From Nitrospiraceae bacterium (GTDB taxonomy: Bacteria > Nitrospirota > Thermodesulfovibrionia > UBA6902): a DNA stretch of 42,843 nucleotides. The notes under the pieces are model-generated. The model saw only the letters and a program-made list of their open reading frames with translations. It was not told the DNA's origin and did no database searches. Position 1 is the first letter of the stretch. Every line of letters begins with the position of its first letter. Below, piece by piece: positions 7,830-16,568 of this stretch. The DNA lies in NCBI GenBank assembly GCA_003599425.1, contig QZKC01000001.1:1-42843 (forward strand), read 5' to 3'. Both the position numbers and the translations under genes were made by a program.

Positions 7830-9203
7830 ATGAAAATAGAGATGATCGATACCCATTGTCATCTTGAGATGGAGGCATTTGATGATGACAGGGAAGAGGC
7901 AATAAAACGGGCCGGGAAAGAGCATGTCAAATTTATAATAAATGCAGGCTCTGACAGGGCTGGAAACTTAAAAGGGCTTGAACTTTCCTCGAAATATCAG
8001 AATATCTATTCTGCCGTGGGAATACATCCCCATGACGCAAAGTATCTGGACAAGTCTCTAATCCTTGAACTGAGGAGATGGCTGGAACGCCCCAAGATCG
8101 TGGCAATCGGCGAGATCGGGCTGGACTATCATTACCTTCACTCTCCAAAGGGGGTGCAGGTTGAGGCTTTCATACGGCAGATCGCTATTGCTCAGGAGTC
8201 TGACCTGCCGATAATTGTGCACAGCAGGGAGGCAAAGAAGGACACGATCCGCATCCTGAGAGAGGAAGCTTCAGGTGTGTCTGGGGTGCTTCACTGTTTT
8301 TCGGGCGATATCGAAATGGCTAAGGAAGCAATGGGGTTGGGCTTTTATATTTCCATTGCTGGCCCCGTTACTTTTAAAAATGCCAAAGAACTGAAAGAGG
8401 TCGTGCGGTTCATCCCCGATGATTTTCTCCTTATAGAAACAGACGCTCCCTATCTGTCACCGGTACCCATGAGGGGGAAGAGGAACGAACCGTCCTTTCT
8501 GAGACATACTGCCGACGCAATCGCTGAGATCAGGGGGATAAACGTCTCTGATCTTGCAAGGATAACCACTCTCAATGCCATGAGGCTTTTCAGGATCGGG
8601 AACATTTCCAGCCAGGGAGAAATAACATACAGGATCAGGGACTCGCTCTACCTGAACATTACCAATAAATGTACAAACAAATGCGGCTTCTGTGTCAAGT
8701 CACGTACTACCTACGTAAAGGGGCATAACCTGCGGCTTGAAAAGGAGCCTTCCGCCCTACAGCTTATTAAAGCGATTCACGATCCCAAGGCATACAAGGA
8801 AATTGTTTTTTGCGGGATCGGAGAGCCTTTGCTGAGGCTGGATATAGTAAAGAAGGTATCGTCATGGATCAAACAGAACGGTGGAAAGGTCAGGATAAAC
8901 ACGAACGGCCAGGGCAATCTTATTCATGGGAAAAATATTCTGCCTGATCTCAAGGGTATTGTCGACAGTATTTCCATAAGCCTTGACGCGGAAGATGCGA
9001 AGAAGTATGAAAAGATCTGCAAGCCAGCGGTAAAGGGAGCCTTTGAAGGGGTTATCTCATTTATAAAAGAGGCAGTGAAGGTAATTCCGGAAGTCAAAGC
9101 CACCATCGTAAAAATACCAGGCGTGAATGTGGAGAAATGCAGAAAGATAGCGGACGACCTCGGCGTAGAGCTGCGGATCAGGGAATTTGATATGGTGGGG
9201 TAG
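7830..9203 (+). CDS. TatD-family metal-dependent hydrolase fused to a radical SAM domain
   Basis: A 457-residue two-domain protein. Residues 1-257 are a TatD-type amidohydrolase/DNase with its metal ligands in place: DTHCH (7-11), GEIGLDYH with Glu95, His131, HCFSGD with His155 and ETDAPYL with Asp205. Residues 265-457 are a radical SAM domain opening DSLYLNITNKCTNKCGFC, in which Cys281, Cys285 and Cys288 form CxxxCxxC for the 4Fe-4S cluster, followed by FCGIGEPLLR. The C-terminal part matches the known TatD-linked radical SAM family, normally encoded as a separate adjacent gene; here the two are one polypeptide. AGGAG upstream supports 7830 over the internal ATG at 7842. The substrate is unknown. 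It converges on truA with a 4-base gap. Confidence 0.9.
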   Translation: MKIEMIDTHCHLEMEAFDDDREEAIKRAGKEHVKFIINAGSDRAGNLKGLELSSKYQNIYSAVGIHPHDAKYLDKSLILELRRWLERPKIVAIGEIGLDYHYLHSPKGVQVEAFIRQIAIAQESDLPIIVHSREAKKDTIRILREEASGVSGVLHCFSGDIEMAKEAMGLGFYISIAGPVTFKNAKELKEVVRFIPDDFLLIETDAPYLSPVPMRGKRNEPSFLRHTADAIAEIRGINVSDLARITTLNAMRLFRIGNISSQGEITYRIRDSLYLNITNKCTNKCGFCVKSRTTYVKGHNLRLEKEPSALQLIKAIHDPKAYKEIVFCGIGEPLLRLDIVKKVSSWIKQNGGKVRINTNGQGNLIHGKNILPDLKGIVDSISISLDAEDAKKYEKICKPAVKGAFEGVISFIKEAVKVIPEVKATIVKIPGVNVEKCRKIADDLGVELRIREFDMVG

Positions 9204-9207
9204 GGGG

Positions 9208-9975
9208 TTAGTATTCGATCCGCTCTAAAAACAGTCCGCGTGCCGGCGCTGTCCTTCCTGCCTGGCGCCTGTCTTTTGATCCAAGGATTCCCTTCATCAT
9301 TGTCGGATGGTGCTTCCCCTTTCCAATATCGACAAGAGTGCCGACAATGTTTCGAGCCATATGCCTCAGGAATGCATTTGCCTGTATGGTGATTTTTACA
9401 ACCGGGGTATTGAATACGAAACTGATAAATTCAACGGAAGACAACCTGCTGACCTCCAGGCTGCTCACTGTCCTCACGGGATGTTTCGAGCTGCATTTAG
9501 AGGCGCGGAAGCTGGAAAAGTCATGCGTTCCGACAAGGCATTCTGCAGCTTCCTGCATCACGCCGGTGTTAAGTTGATAAGGGATGTTCCAGGAATATCT
9601 TTGAAGGAAAGTTGAATAAATACCTTGCTGTGATATCAGGTATGTGTAAGTTTTGCTCTTCGCGTCGTACCGCGGATGGAAGTCAGGCGGGCATTCTTCC
9701 GCACGAATAACCCTGATATCGTGGGTGAGATGCGCGTTTAAAGCTCTGAGTAAGACCGGGGGTTCAAGACGGGACAGGGTTTTAAACACTGCGACCTGTT
9801 CAAACGCATGAACCCCGGCATCGGTCCTTGCCGCACCGTTAATTCTCAACTGTTCTCCGGTGACAGAAAAAAGCGCCTCTTCAAGAAGCCCCTGGATGGT
9901 CGTTCCTTTTTTCTGTATCTGCCAGCCGGAGTAGTTTGTACCGTCATACTGGAGGGTAATTCTTATCTGTCTCAT
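9208..9975 (-). CDS. truA: tRNA pseudouridine(38-40) synthase
   Basis: Converts U38, U39 and U40 of tRNA anticodon stems to pseudouridine. The 255 residues show the TruA pattern throughout: LQYDGTNYSGWQIQ (8-21), the catalytic loop GAARTDAGVHA with Asp52, FHPRYDAKSKTYTY, FSSFRASKC, and the C-terminal FLRHMARNIVGTLVDIGKGK. Nothing is missing. Its start faces the tetraheme cytochrome gene; its end lies against the TatD fusion. Confidence 0.96.
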   Translation of the reverse strand: MRQIRITLQYDGTNYSGWQIQKKGTTIQGLLEEALFSVTGEQLRINGAARTDAGVHAFEQVAVFKTLSRLEPPVLLRALNAHLTHDIRVIRAEECPPDFHPRYDAKSKTYTYLISQQGIYSTFLQRYSWNIPYQLNTGVMQEAAECLVGTHDFSSFRASKCSSKHPVRTVSSLEVSRLSSVEFISFVFNTPVVKITIQANAFLRHMARNIVGTLVDIGKGKHHPTMMKGILGSKDRRQAGRTAPARGLFLERIEY

Positions 9976-10008
9976 ATCTACAGGAAAGTAAAAATTTTAC
10001 TGGTTCTA

Positions 10009-10037
10009 TTGACATTCTTGCATTTAAGACCTAATAT
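10009..10037 (+). promoter_or_regulatory. Near-consensus sigma70 promoter for the cytochrome gene
   Basis: TTGACA (10009-10014), a 17-base spacer and TAATAT (10032-10037) lie about 50 bases before the cytochrome ATG. This is one of the strongest promoter matches in the window and suggests high constitutive expression. Confidence 0.7.
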
Positions 10038-10086
10038 TTTTATCAATAAAAAATCACACTATTATAATAAAAAGGAGGAAAAATCG

Positions 10087-10653
10087 ATGCTGAAAAAGAT
10101 GATGTTGCTTTCACTCATGATCATAAGCATTACAGCAGCAGGTGCGGCATTCAGCGCTGAATATGTCGGAGCGAAAAAATGCAAGGCCTGCCATATCAAA
10201 CAGTACAAGTCCTGGGAAGAGACAAACATGGCGAAAAGTTTCGAAAATCTGAAAGCCGGTGCAATGGCGGATGCTAAAAAGAAAGCGGGACTCGACCCGG
10301 CCAGGGATTATACTGGTGATGCAAAGTGCCTGGAATGCCACACGACAGGCTATGGGAAGCCAGGAGGGTTCAAGAGCCTTGCTGAAACTCCTGACCTGAT
10401 AAACGTCCAGTGCGAGTCATGCCACGGCCCCGGTGGAGACTTCAAGGAAATAATGAAGACCAACAAGGAATTTAAATTGGCGGAGGCCGCTGCAGCAGGG
10501 CTCGTCATTCCGAATGAAAAAGCAAACAACTGCATGGAATGCCACAATGATAAAAGCCCGTTCAATGAAAAGGTCGATGCCAAATACAAATTTGATATCA
10601 AGGACAGATTAAAGAAGACCCACGAGCATTTCCCGCTGAAGTATCAGCATTAA
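10087..10653 (+). CDS. Tetraheme c-type cytochrome, c554-like, exported
   Basis: A 188-residue exported electron carrier. The ATG at 10087 follows AAAGGAGG at ideal spacing and opens a signal peptide (MLKKMMLLSLMIISITAAG, cleavage near FSAEY); a longer frame starting inside truA is rejected. Four CxxCH heme motifs are present: CKACH, CLECH, CESCH (with HGPGG after it) and CMECH. The spacing and the YVGAKKCKACH opening match the cytochrome c554-type multiheme family (PF13435). No enzyme partner is adjacent, so its redox partners cannot be named. It is monocistronic, with its own promoter and a strong terminator. Confidence 0.9.
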   Translation: MLKKMMLLSLMIISITAAGAAFSAEYVGAKKCKACHIKQYKSWEETNMAKSFENLKAGAMADAKKKAGLDPARDYTGDAKCLECHTTGYGKPGGFKSLAETPDLINVQCESCHGPGGDFKEIMKTNKEFKLAEAAAAGLVIPNEKANNCMECHNDKSPFNEKVDAKYKFDIKDRLKKTHEHFPLKYQH

Positions 10654-10677
10654 ATTTTTTTGTATGAGTTCGTGACC

Positions 10678-10710
10678 AAAAAGGTCTGGAATATTTCCAG
10701 ACCTTTTTTT
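10678..10710 (+). terminator. Strong rho-independent terminator after the cytochrome gene
   Basis: A perfect 14-bp stem (AAAAAGGTCTGGAA at 10678-10691 with its complement at 10695-10708), a 3-base loop, and a T run to 10710. Its symmetric A/T tails would let it work in both directions. Confidence 0.93.
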
Positions 10711-10764
10711 GTTATTGGAATATAAAAGAAGCATTCAATTTTTATCTGAAAAATTAAAGTCATT

Positions 10765-10785
10765 TGGTATAAAATCTCTCATACT
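10765..10785 (+). promoter_or_regulatory. Extended -10 promoter of the hsd operon
   Basis: TGG directly before TATAAA (10768-10773) forms an extended -10 element. Predicted +1 falls about six bases before the ATG at 10786, and no Shine-Dalgarno sequence is present, so the first gene is nearly leaderless. Confidence 0.45.
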
Positions 10786-13119
10786 ATGACTGAACAAGAC
10801 GCACGAATAGTCATTAACCGAAAACTTATCGAATCCGGATGGATTCTTGAAGGGACTAACAGGAATGTCCTGACTGAACAGCATTGCGGAGCTGGCTTTT
10901 CCGATTATCTGCTGTTAGGCAGGAAGGGACAGAACCTTGCTGTGCTTGAAGCAAAGGATGACAGTCAGGGCGATGTCTATCTCGCAAAAGAACAGGCGCG
11001 GGGATATGCCCTCGCGCATGGGTGTAAATATATCTTCCTTGCTAATTCAGAGCAGATTTATTTCTGGGACTTAGATGAAGGCGACGCCCTCCCGATAGAA
11101 CGTTTTATTTCTCCTGAAGACTTGCAGCGAAGGGCCGATCTGAAACTGCTCAGGAAACCCTTGCCGCAGATAGAACATTCTTTGAATATAGCGAACAGGC
11201 CTTATCAGATAGAGGCGAGCGATATTATTGCCGGTCAATACGAGAAAGGCAAAAGGGCATTTTTGCTCGAAATGGCTACGGGCACAGGCAAGACGAGACT
11301 CGCCGCCGCAATTATCGACAGGTTTCTTAAAGCACATCAGGCAGAACGTGTCCTGTTCATCGTTGACAGGATAGAACTTGCAAAGCAGGCCCTTGAGGCC
11401 TTCCAGTTGGCATTCAGGGATAAATACAAAAATGTGCGCTACAAGCCCGGACGTCACGGCGAATGGGGAGGCGCTTCTGTTGTAGTGGCGACAATACAGA
11501 GTCTCAACATTCATTACAGTAAGGATTTCACGCCGGGCTATTTCGATCTTGTCTTCAATGATGAATGTCATCGTTCCATTTATGGCGAACTGCCCCGTCA
11601 GGTGGTTGAATACTTTCAGGCCACGAGGATAGGACTGACTGCCACGCCAAAGGATTTTCTGAAAAACATTGATATTGAAAAACTGGGCGAGAACAATCCC
11701 AAGGCTCTCGAGTACAGGATAATGCGGGACACATACAAACATTTCGGCTGTGAACCGGGAGAGCCGACATACAGGTATACAATACAGGATGCTGTAAATG
11801 CTTCTCACCCCGGGCCTTATCTTGTGCCGCCCAGGATATATAAACTTTATTCACTGATTACAAAAGAGGCCGCGTCAGAAAATGGCTGGAGCACTGAGAT
11901 TGACGGTGAAGATTATACGTTTGCCATTTCCCAGATAGAGAAAAAGGTAAATGTGCCTGATCGGAATAAGCTTATATGTATGGAATTTTTGAAATATGCG
12001 TTAAAAACTCCCGACGGTTCAATCGGTAAAACTATTATCTTTGCCGTGTCTCAGGACCACGCAGGGGCGCTTGCAAAGGAATTGAATGCGCTTGCGCCTG
12101 AGGCGAACGGCAGATTTGCACAAGTCATCACATCAAGAGTGAAGGGCGCTTCCGATCTTGCAAAGACATTCCGTAAAGATGAAAACTACTGGCCGCGTGT
12201 TGCGGTCAGCGTAGATATGCTATCGACAGGTTATGACTGTCCTGAAATATTGAACATTGTCCTTGCGCGCCCTATTGCTTCTCCAACGAATTACATACAG
12301 ATAAAAGGGCGCGGCACGCGCAAGTATACATTTCCGGATGGGACGGCAAAGACAGAGTTTATAATTCATGATTTCTGCGAGGTGGTTGAATATTTTGAGG
12401 AGGAATACGACTATAGTGCGCCGTTGCCCGTCTATGACCCTTCTGTATCTGACCGAACTCCCGGCTCTTACGAGAGAATGAGCGGAAGTGAAGTAGATAA
12501 CAAGGGCGCGGACAGAAGAAAGCTTGTTTCTCCTGCTCCAGATACAATAGTTTTTACGGAATTTATTGAAGTCGGTCCCGAAGGGGAGAAAGTAGACCGT
12601 ATGCTTTATCAAAACAGGTGGCAGGAAAAGATCAGAGAAGTTGCCAGGATAAAGCCCGATATTGTTGAAGCGGCAAAGACGGACAATTTCACTGACGAGC
12701 TCATGGAATATCTTCAGACAGAAGTGCTGAACCGCCCGGTGGAGTATTTCAACGAAATAAATCTTGCAAAGGTCTACAGGATATTTGCGGACATTACGGA
12801 TTTTATCAAAGAGGCGTTAGGAATCGGGAAGCTGCCGACACAGCAGGAACAGCTTGATAAGCTTATTGAGTTTCTCAAGGTTGAATACAGCCTGAATCTT
12901 ATGCAGATCAGGTTACTGAGAGTTCTTATTGAACAGATTGTGCAAAGTCCGAAATATGCGGAACAGTTTGAAAAAGGAGATTTCAAATTTCTTGAAAACC
13001 AGCCTTTCAGGGCATACGGAGGCGTTGACGCATATTTATCAGCCTTCGGTGACATAACAAAATCGGTATTTAACCATTTAAAGCAAAGCCCTTCATTTAA
13101 ACTGGCGAGGATGAGATAG
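10786..13119 (+). CDS. hsdR: Type I restriction enzyme, R (motor/nuclease) subunit
   Basis: ATP-driven DNA translocase and endonuclease of a type I restriction system; cuts DNA lacking the host methylation pattern. Residues 1-120 are the HSDR_N nuclease with D40...E55-A-K57 (PD-ExK). The helicase core follows with MATGTGKT Walker A (163-170), motif II NDECHRS (258-264; Asn replaces the usual hydrophobic residue before DECH), GLTATP motif III, and motifs STGYD and QIKGRGTR (arginine finger). The C-terminal helical region (about 600-777) should contact the methylase. It has 777 residues and is intact. The hsdM ATG follows three bases after the stop, so the pair is translationally close. The start has no ribosome site. 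Confidence 0.94.
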   Translation: MTEQDARIVINRKLIESGWILEGTNRNVLTEQHCGAGFSDYLLLGRKGQNLAVLEAKDDSQGDVYLAKEQARGYALAHGCKYIFLANSEQIYFWDLDEGDALPIERFISPEDLQRRADLKLLRKPLPQIEHSLNIANRPYQIEASDIIAGQYEKGKRAFLLEMATGTGKTRLAAAIIDRFLKAHQAERVLFIVDRIELAKQALEAFQLAFRDKYKNVRYKPGRHGEWGGASVVVATIQSLNIHYSKDFTPGYFDLVFNDECHRSIYGELPRQVVEYFQATRIGLTATPKDFLKNIDIEKLGENNPKALEYRIMRDTYKHFGCEPGEPTYRYTIQDAVNASHPGPYLVPPRIYKLYSLITKEAASENGWSTEIDGEDYTFAISQIEKKVNVPDRNKLICMEFLKYALKTPDGSIGKTIIFAVSQDHAGALAKELNALAPEANGRFAQVITSRVKGASDLAKTFRKDENYWPRVAVSVDMLSTGYDCPEILNIVLARPIASPTNYIQIKGRGTRKYTFPDGTAKTEFIIHDFCEVVEYFEEEYDYSAPLPVYDPSVSDRTPGSYERMSGSEVDNKGADRRKLVSPAPDTIVFTEFIEVGPEGEKVDRMLYQNRWQEKIREVARIKPDIVEAAKTDNFTDELMEYLQTEVLNRPVEYFNEINLAKVYRIFADITDFIKEALGIGKLPTQQEQLDKLIEFLKVEYSLNLMQIRLLRVLIEQIVQSPKYAEQFEKGDFKFLENQPFRAYGGVDAYLSAFGDITKSVFNHLKQSPSFKLARMR

Positions 13120-13122
13120 ATT

Positions 13123-14601
13123 ATGCCGACAAACTTTGTAAATTCAGACCTGAGACAGAAGGTTGACCAGTTAATGGATGAACTCTATGCCGGTGGCGTC
13201 AATAACCCGATGACCGCCATTGAGCAGATAAGTTATCTGATGTTTCTCAAGAGTCTCACAGAGATGGATGAGAAGCAGGAACAATTACAAAAGATCATGG
13301 ACAATCCATACACGTCTGTCTTCTCCAACTCATTGACAAAATACAGTTGGAGGACAGTGTCCCGGCTTTCCGGCGATCCGCTGTATGTGACGCTTTCAGA
13401 GGCTTTTGAAAAGTTTCACGAGCTCCCCAATCTCTCACCAATGGGAAAGCTCCTTTTCAGGCAGGCGCATCTGAAGATATTCAACAGGCCTACCTTGCGT
13501 TCAGTGGTCTCGATCATTGACGGAATGGATTATAATGATTCACAAAAATATGACACTGATGTAAAAGGCGACCTCTACGAATATCTGCTGGACAAGATTT
13601 CAATTTCAGGGACGAACGGACAGTTCAGGACGCCCCGCCACATTATCAAGATGATGGTAAAGCTCATAAAGCCAAAGGCGGGACAGTATATCCTTGATCC
13701 AACGTGCGGAACAGCAGGATTTCTGATCCAGGTTTATCTCTACATCATGGAGCAGAATACAAGCGGAGAGATGAAGACGGAAGGTCATATTACCGGCGAC
13801 AGGCTGAGACCGGACCAGCACGAGTTTTTGAAGATGCATGCGCTGACCGGATATGACAACGATACGGATATGATTAAAATAGCGATAATGAATCTTTACC
13901 TGCACGGACTTGAAAATGCCAACGTAAGACACCATGATCCGCTTACCCTGCCGACTGAAAACGACAGAAAATATGACGTCATCCTGACCAATCCTCCATT
14001 TGCCGGGAATGTAAACAAAGAGGCGATACTTGAGGACTTTGATCTCAAGACATCAAAGACGGAACTGCTTTTCGGTGAATACTTTTACAAGCATCTCGTC
14101 CCCGGCGGGAAGGCGGCGGTCATTGTCCCTGAAGGCGTATTGTTCGGAACAACGACAGCACATAAGAAACTGCGCGGCTGGTTGATGGATGAATGTAATC
14201 TTCACGGAATCATCAGCCTGCCGTCAGGAGTATTCAAGCCTTATGCAGGCGTTAAGACCTCCATAGTTATCTTTGAACGTGGCGGCAAGACAGATAAGGT
14301 TTGGTTCTATGAAATAACCGCAGACGGATACAGCCTCGATGACAAACGCACTCCTCAGCCGGATAAAAACGACATCCCCGACCTCATTGAGAAATGGGAG
14401 ACAAAGCCGGAGAGTGATCGAAGCTGGTATGCCTCAAGGAAAGAGATTGAAGAAAATGATCTTAACCTCACCGGAGGAAGATACAAGCCTCATGTGCATG
14501 AAGAGGTTGTATATCCTGAACCGAAAGTGATTGTCTCTGAAGTGATGGACCTGGAAAAAAGAATAGCCGATGGGCTGGGTAATCTTCAAAAGAAACTGTA
14601 A
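13123..14601 (+). CDS. hsdM: Type I restriction system DNA adenine methyltransferase, M subunit
   Basis: SAM-dependent N6-adenine methylase that modifies the target chosen by HsdS. It has 492 residues: an N-terminal helical HsdM_N domain (about 8-135) and an N6_Mtase domain with the SAM motif DPTCGTAGF (192-200) and catalytic TNPPF (289-293), followed by GGKAAVIVPEGVLFG. It ends in LTGGRYKP and a coiled-coil tail. It is the second gene of the hsd operon; the expected partner hsdS is displaced 680 bases downstream by a toxin-antitoxin pair with its own ribosome site. Confidence 0.96.
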   Translation: MPTNFVNSDLRQKVDQLMDELYAGGVNNPMTAIEQISYLMFLKSLTEMDEKQEQLQKIMDNPYTSVFSNSLTKYSWRTVSRLSGDPLYVTLSEAFEKFHELPNLSPMGKLLFRQAHLKIFNRPTLRSVVSIIDGMDYNDSQKYDTDVKGDLYEYLLDKISISGTNGQFRTPRHIIKMMVKLIKPKAGQYILDPTCGTAGFLIQVYLYIMEQNTSGEMKTEGHITGDRLRPDQHEFLKMHALTGYDNDTDMIKIAIMNLYLHGLENANVRHHDPLTLPTENDRKYDVILTNPPFAGNVNKEAILEDFDLKTSKTELLFGEYFYKHLVPGGKAAVIVPEGVLFGTTTAHKKLRGWLMDECNLHGIISLPSGVFKPYAGVKTSIVIFERGGKTDKVWFYEITADGYSLDDKRTPQPDKNDIPDLIEKWETKPESDRSWYASRKEIEENDLNLTGGRYKPHVHEEVVYPEPKVIVSEVMDLEKRIADGLGNLQKKL

Positions 14602-14676
14602 TACAGGCTTTGTTTTTATTTAACGATCTGGTAGACTTAAATAAAGACTTTATTCAGCCCTTTCAAGGAGGACATA

Positions 14677-14961
14677 ATGAAACTGAGCACAGCCGTTAAA
14701 CCTATAAGTCACATCAAATCTCACGCCTCGGAGATCATCAGCGAAATATCCGAGACCGGCAACCCGGTTGTCGTGACCGTAAACGGGGAAGCGCGGGTAA
14801 TAATTCAGGACCTGAAGGAATATGAAAAAGACCGCGAAAGCATGGCGATGCTGAAGCTGCTGGCAATGGGAAGAAAGGACATGCTCGAAGGCAGGCATAA
14901 GCCGATGCGTCAGGCCTTTGCGGAACTTAAAAAGAAGATACGCTCTGCTGAAAAGCCATGA
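14677..14961 (+). CDS. Type II toxin-antitoxin system antitoxin, Phd/YefM family
   Basis: A 94-residue antitoxin. The N-terminal Phd/YefM fold (1-55) reads AVKPISHIKSHASEIISEISETGNPVVVTVNGEARVII, the DNA-binding and dimerisation part; the charged C-terminal tail (60-94) should wrap the toxin. AAGGAGG precedes the ATG and the 75-base AT-rich gap after hsdM may hold its own promoter. It overlaps the toxin by four bases (ATGA). Family members repress their own operon, so this protein could also affect hsdS, which lies downstream of the toxin; that is inference. Confidence 0.92.
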   Translation: MKLSTAVKPISHIKSHASEIISEISETGNPVVVTVNGEARVIIQDLKEYEKDRESMAMLKLLAMGRKDMLEGRHKPMRQAFAELKKKIRSAEKP

Positions 14962-15284
14962 AGTACGAAGTCCGCGTTGACAATATTGCATCAGAAGACC
15001 TTTACGCAATATACCGCTATGTTGCTGTTAATGATTCCCCTTCAAAGGCGGAGCATCTGCTCGTCAATATACAGAAAGCAATGACCTCTCTTGAGACAAT
15101 GCCGGCGCGGGGCGCCATCCCGCCTGAGCTGCAACGGTGGGGAATAGCCGATTTCAGGGAGATATTCTTTAAACCCTACCGCATTATCTATGAAATGAGA
15201 GGCAAGACCGTTTTCATTCACGCCGTCCTTGACGGCCGCCGCAACTGCGAAGACCTTTTACAGCAGCGGCTTCTGGGGACATAA
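14958..15284 (+). CDS. RelE/ParE-family toxin
   Basis: A 108-residue toxin of the ParE/RelE superfamily. The pattern EDLYAIYRYVAVNDSPSKAEHLL...LETMPARGAIPPEL...FREIFFKPYRIIYEMRGKTVFIHAVLDGRRN is typical of the ParE branch (gyrase poisons), including the terminal HAVLDGRRN strand. Action on gyrase versus mRNA cannot be decided from sequence. Its start overlaps the antitoxin (ATGA) and its stop overlaps the hsdS start (TAATG), so all three should be translationally coupled. Confidence 0.9.
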   Translation: MKYEVRVDNIASEDLYAIYRYVAVNDSPSKAEHLLVNIQKAMTSLETMPARGAIPPELQRWGIADFREIFFKPYRIIYEMRGKTVFIHAVLDGRRNCEDLLQQRLLGT

Positions 15285-16501
15285 TGCAAAAGCCTTTGCC
15301 GAAGGGGTGGAAATGGGTGAAGCTGGGGGAGGTTGCAGACGGTGAAAAGTTCTCGATTCGGATGGGGCCATTCGGCAGCCAACTTAAGAAGCACGAACTG
15401 GTAAATGAAGGTATTAAAGTCCTGTGGATTGAGAATATTGTGGACAATGAATTTAAGTGGCTCGATAATAAGAGCATCACCGAAGGTAAATTTAAACAGC
15501 TTGAGGGTTTTAAAGTTAAACCGAACGATATTCTAACCACCACGATGGGAACTATCGCGCGAACATGCGTGGTTCCATCAAATATTGGGAAGGCGATTAT
15601 TTCATCGCATTTGCTGAAAATATCTCCCGACCTAAGCCGTATTAATCCGACATTTGTCGCAAAATATATGAGCTCCGGTTTTGCGCTAAGATACTTTGAT
15701 AAAAAAGCCCATGGCATTGTTATGAAAGGCTTGAATACATCGATTATCAAAAATTTACCTATCCCCCTCCCCCCGCTCTCCACGCAACACAAGATCGTCG
15801 AGATTCTTGAAGAAGCCGACAACCTGCGGAAACTGCGCAGGCAGGCGGATGAGAAGATGAAAGACCTCATCCCCTCGCTCTTTGTCCGGATGTTCGGCGA
15901 TCCTGCCACAAATCCGAAAGGGTGGGAGATGATTTCTCTTGGGGATGTTTGCAATAAGCCGGAATATGGAGTGACTGCAACTGCAACTAATTCATTTATA
16001 GGACCAAAGTTTTTAAGAATAACAGATATTCAAAATGGAAATGTTGACTGGAATAAAGTGCCATATTGTGAATGTTCTGATATTGACAGAAATAAAAGCC
16101 GATTATCTATCAGAGATATTGTTGTAGCAAGAATCGGGTCAACCACAGGGAAAGCCTATCTTGTAAGAGATTGTCCCGATGCTGTTTTTGCATCGTATTT
16201 AATACGCTTGCGTACTAATGACTCTTTATTGCCAGAATTTCTATTTGCTTTTATGGATACAAAATCTTATTGGACTCAAATTAATTCAGTGAAAGGTACA
16301 AGATTAAAGCAAGGCATTAATATTCCTGTTCTTATAAACTTAAAGTTCCCTCTCCCCCCTCTCCCTCTCCAGCAGGAATTCGCAAAGCTCGTTGAGGGCA
16401 TCGAAGCTGAGAAGGCAAGACAGGCTGAGGGCAAGAAGAAGCTCGATGAACTTTTCAACAGCCTCATGCAGCGGGCGTTTACCGGGGAACTGGTGGCGTG
16501 A
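15284..16501 (+). CDS. hsdS: Type I restriction system specificity subunit
   Basis: Selects the bipartite DNA target for the M and R subunits. The 405 residues contain two target-recognition domains: TRD1 (about 1-165) and TRD2 (about 216-365), each followed by a conserved helical spacer (LPPLSTQHKIVEILEEADNL and LPPLPLQQEFAKLVEGIEAE). The end, LFNSLMQRAFTGELVA, is the canonical HsdS terminus. TRD2 DNA (about 15950-16340) is much richer in A+T than its surroundings (about one third G+C in the lines sampled), as expected for a domain acquired by recombination. No ribosome site of its own is seen; translation probably re-initiates from the toxin stop. Confidence 0.94.
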   Translation: MQKPLPKGWKWVKLGEVADGEKFSIRMGPFGSQLKKHELVNEGIKVLWIENIVDNEFKWLDNKSITEGKFKQLEGFKVKPNDILTTTMGTIARTCVVPSNIGKAIISSHLLKISPDLSRINPTFVAKYMSSGFALRYFDKKAHGIVMKGLNTSIIKNLPIPLPPLSTQHKIVEILEEADNLRKLRRQADEKMKDLIPSLFVRMFGDPATNPKGWEMISLGDVCNKPEYGVTATATNSFIGPKFLRITDIQNGNVDWNKVPYCECSDIDRNKSRLSIRDIVVARIGSTTGKAYLVRDCPDAVFASYLIRLRTNDSLLPEFLFAFMDTKSYWTQINSVKGTRLKQGINIPVLINLKFPLPPLPLQQEFAKLVEGIEAEKARQAEGKKKLDELFNSLMQRAFTGELVA

Positions 16502-16505
16502 TTAT

Positions 16506-16567
16506 GTAGGGGCAGGCCCCAGTGCCTGCCCAAATAAAACATGGCAACCACAGGGGGTTGCCCCTAC
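16506..16567. repeat. REP-like double hairpin (GTAGGGGCA ends)
   Basis: Outer arms GTAGGGGCA (16506-16514) and TGCCCCTAC (16559-16567) enclose two hairpins: GGCAGGC/GCCTGCC (16511-16517, 16524-16530) and GGCAACC/GGTTGCC (16543-16549, 16556-16562). This is the layout of a bipartite REP element. It begins four bases after the hsdS stop and directly abuts a REP-transposase remnant. Confidence 0.75.
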
Positions 16568-16568
16568 A

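Noticed and set aside
9808-10086. Upstream extension of the cytochrome ORF into the truA region
   Set aside because: A strong ribosome site and signal peptide begin at 10087; the extension lies antisense to truA.
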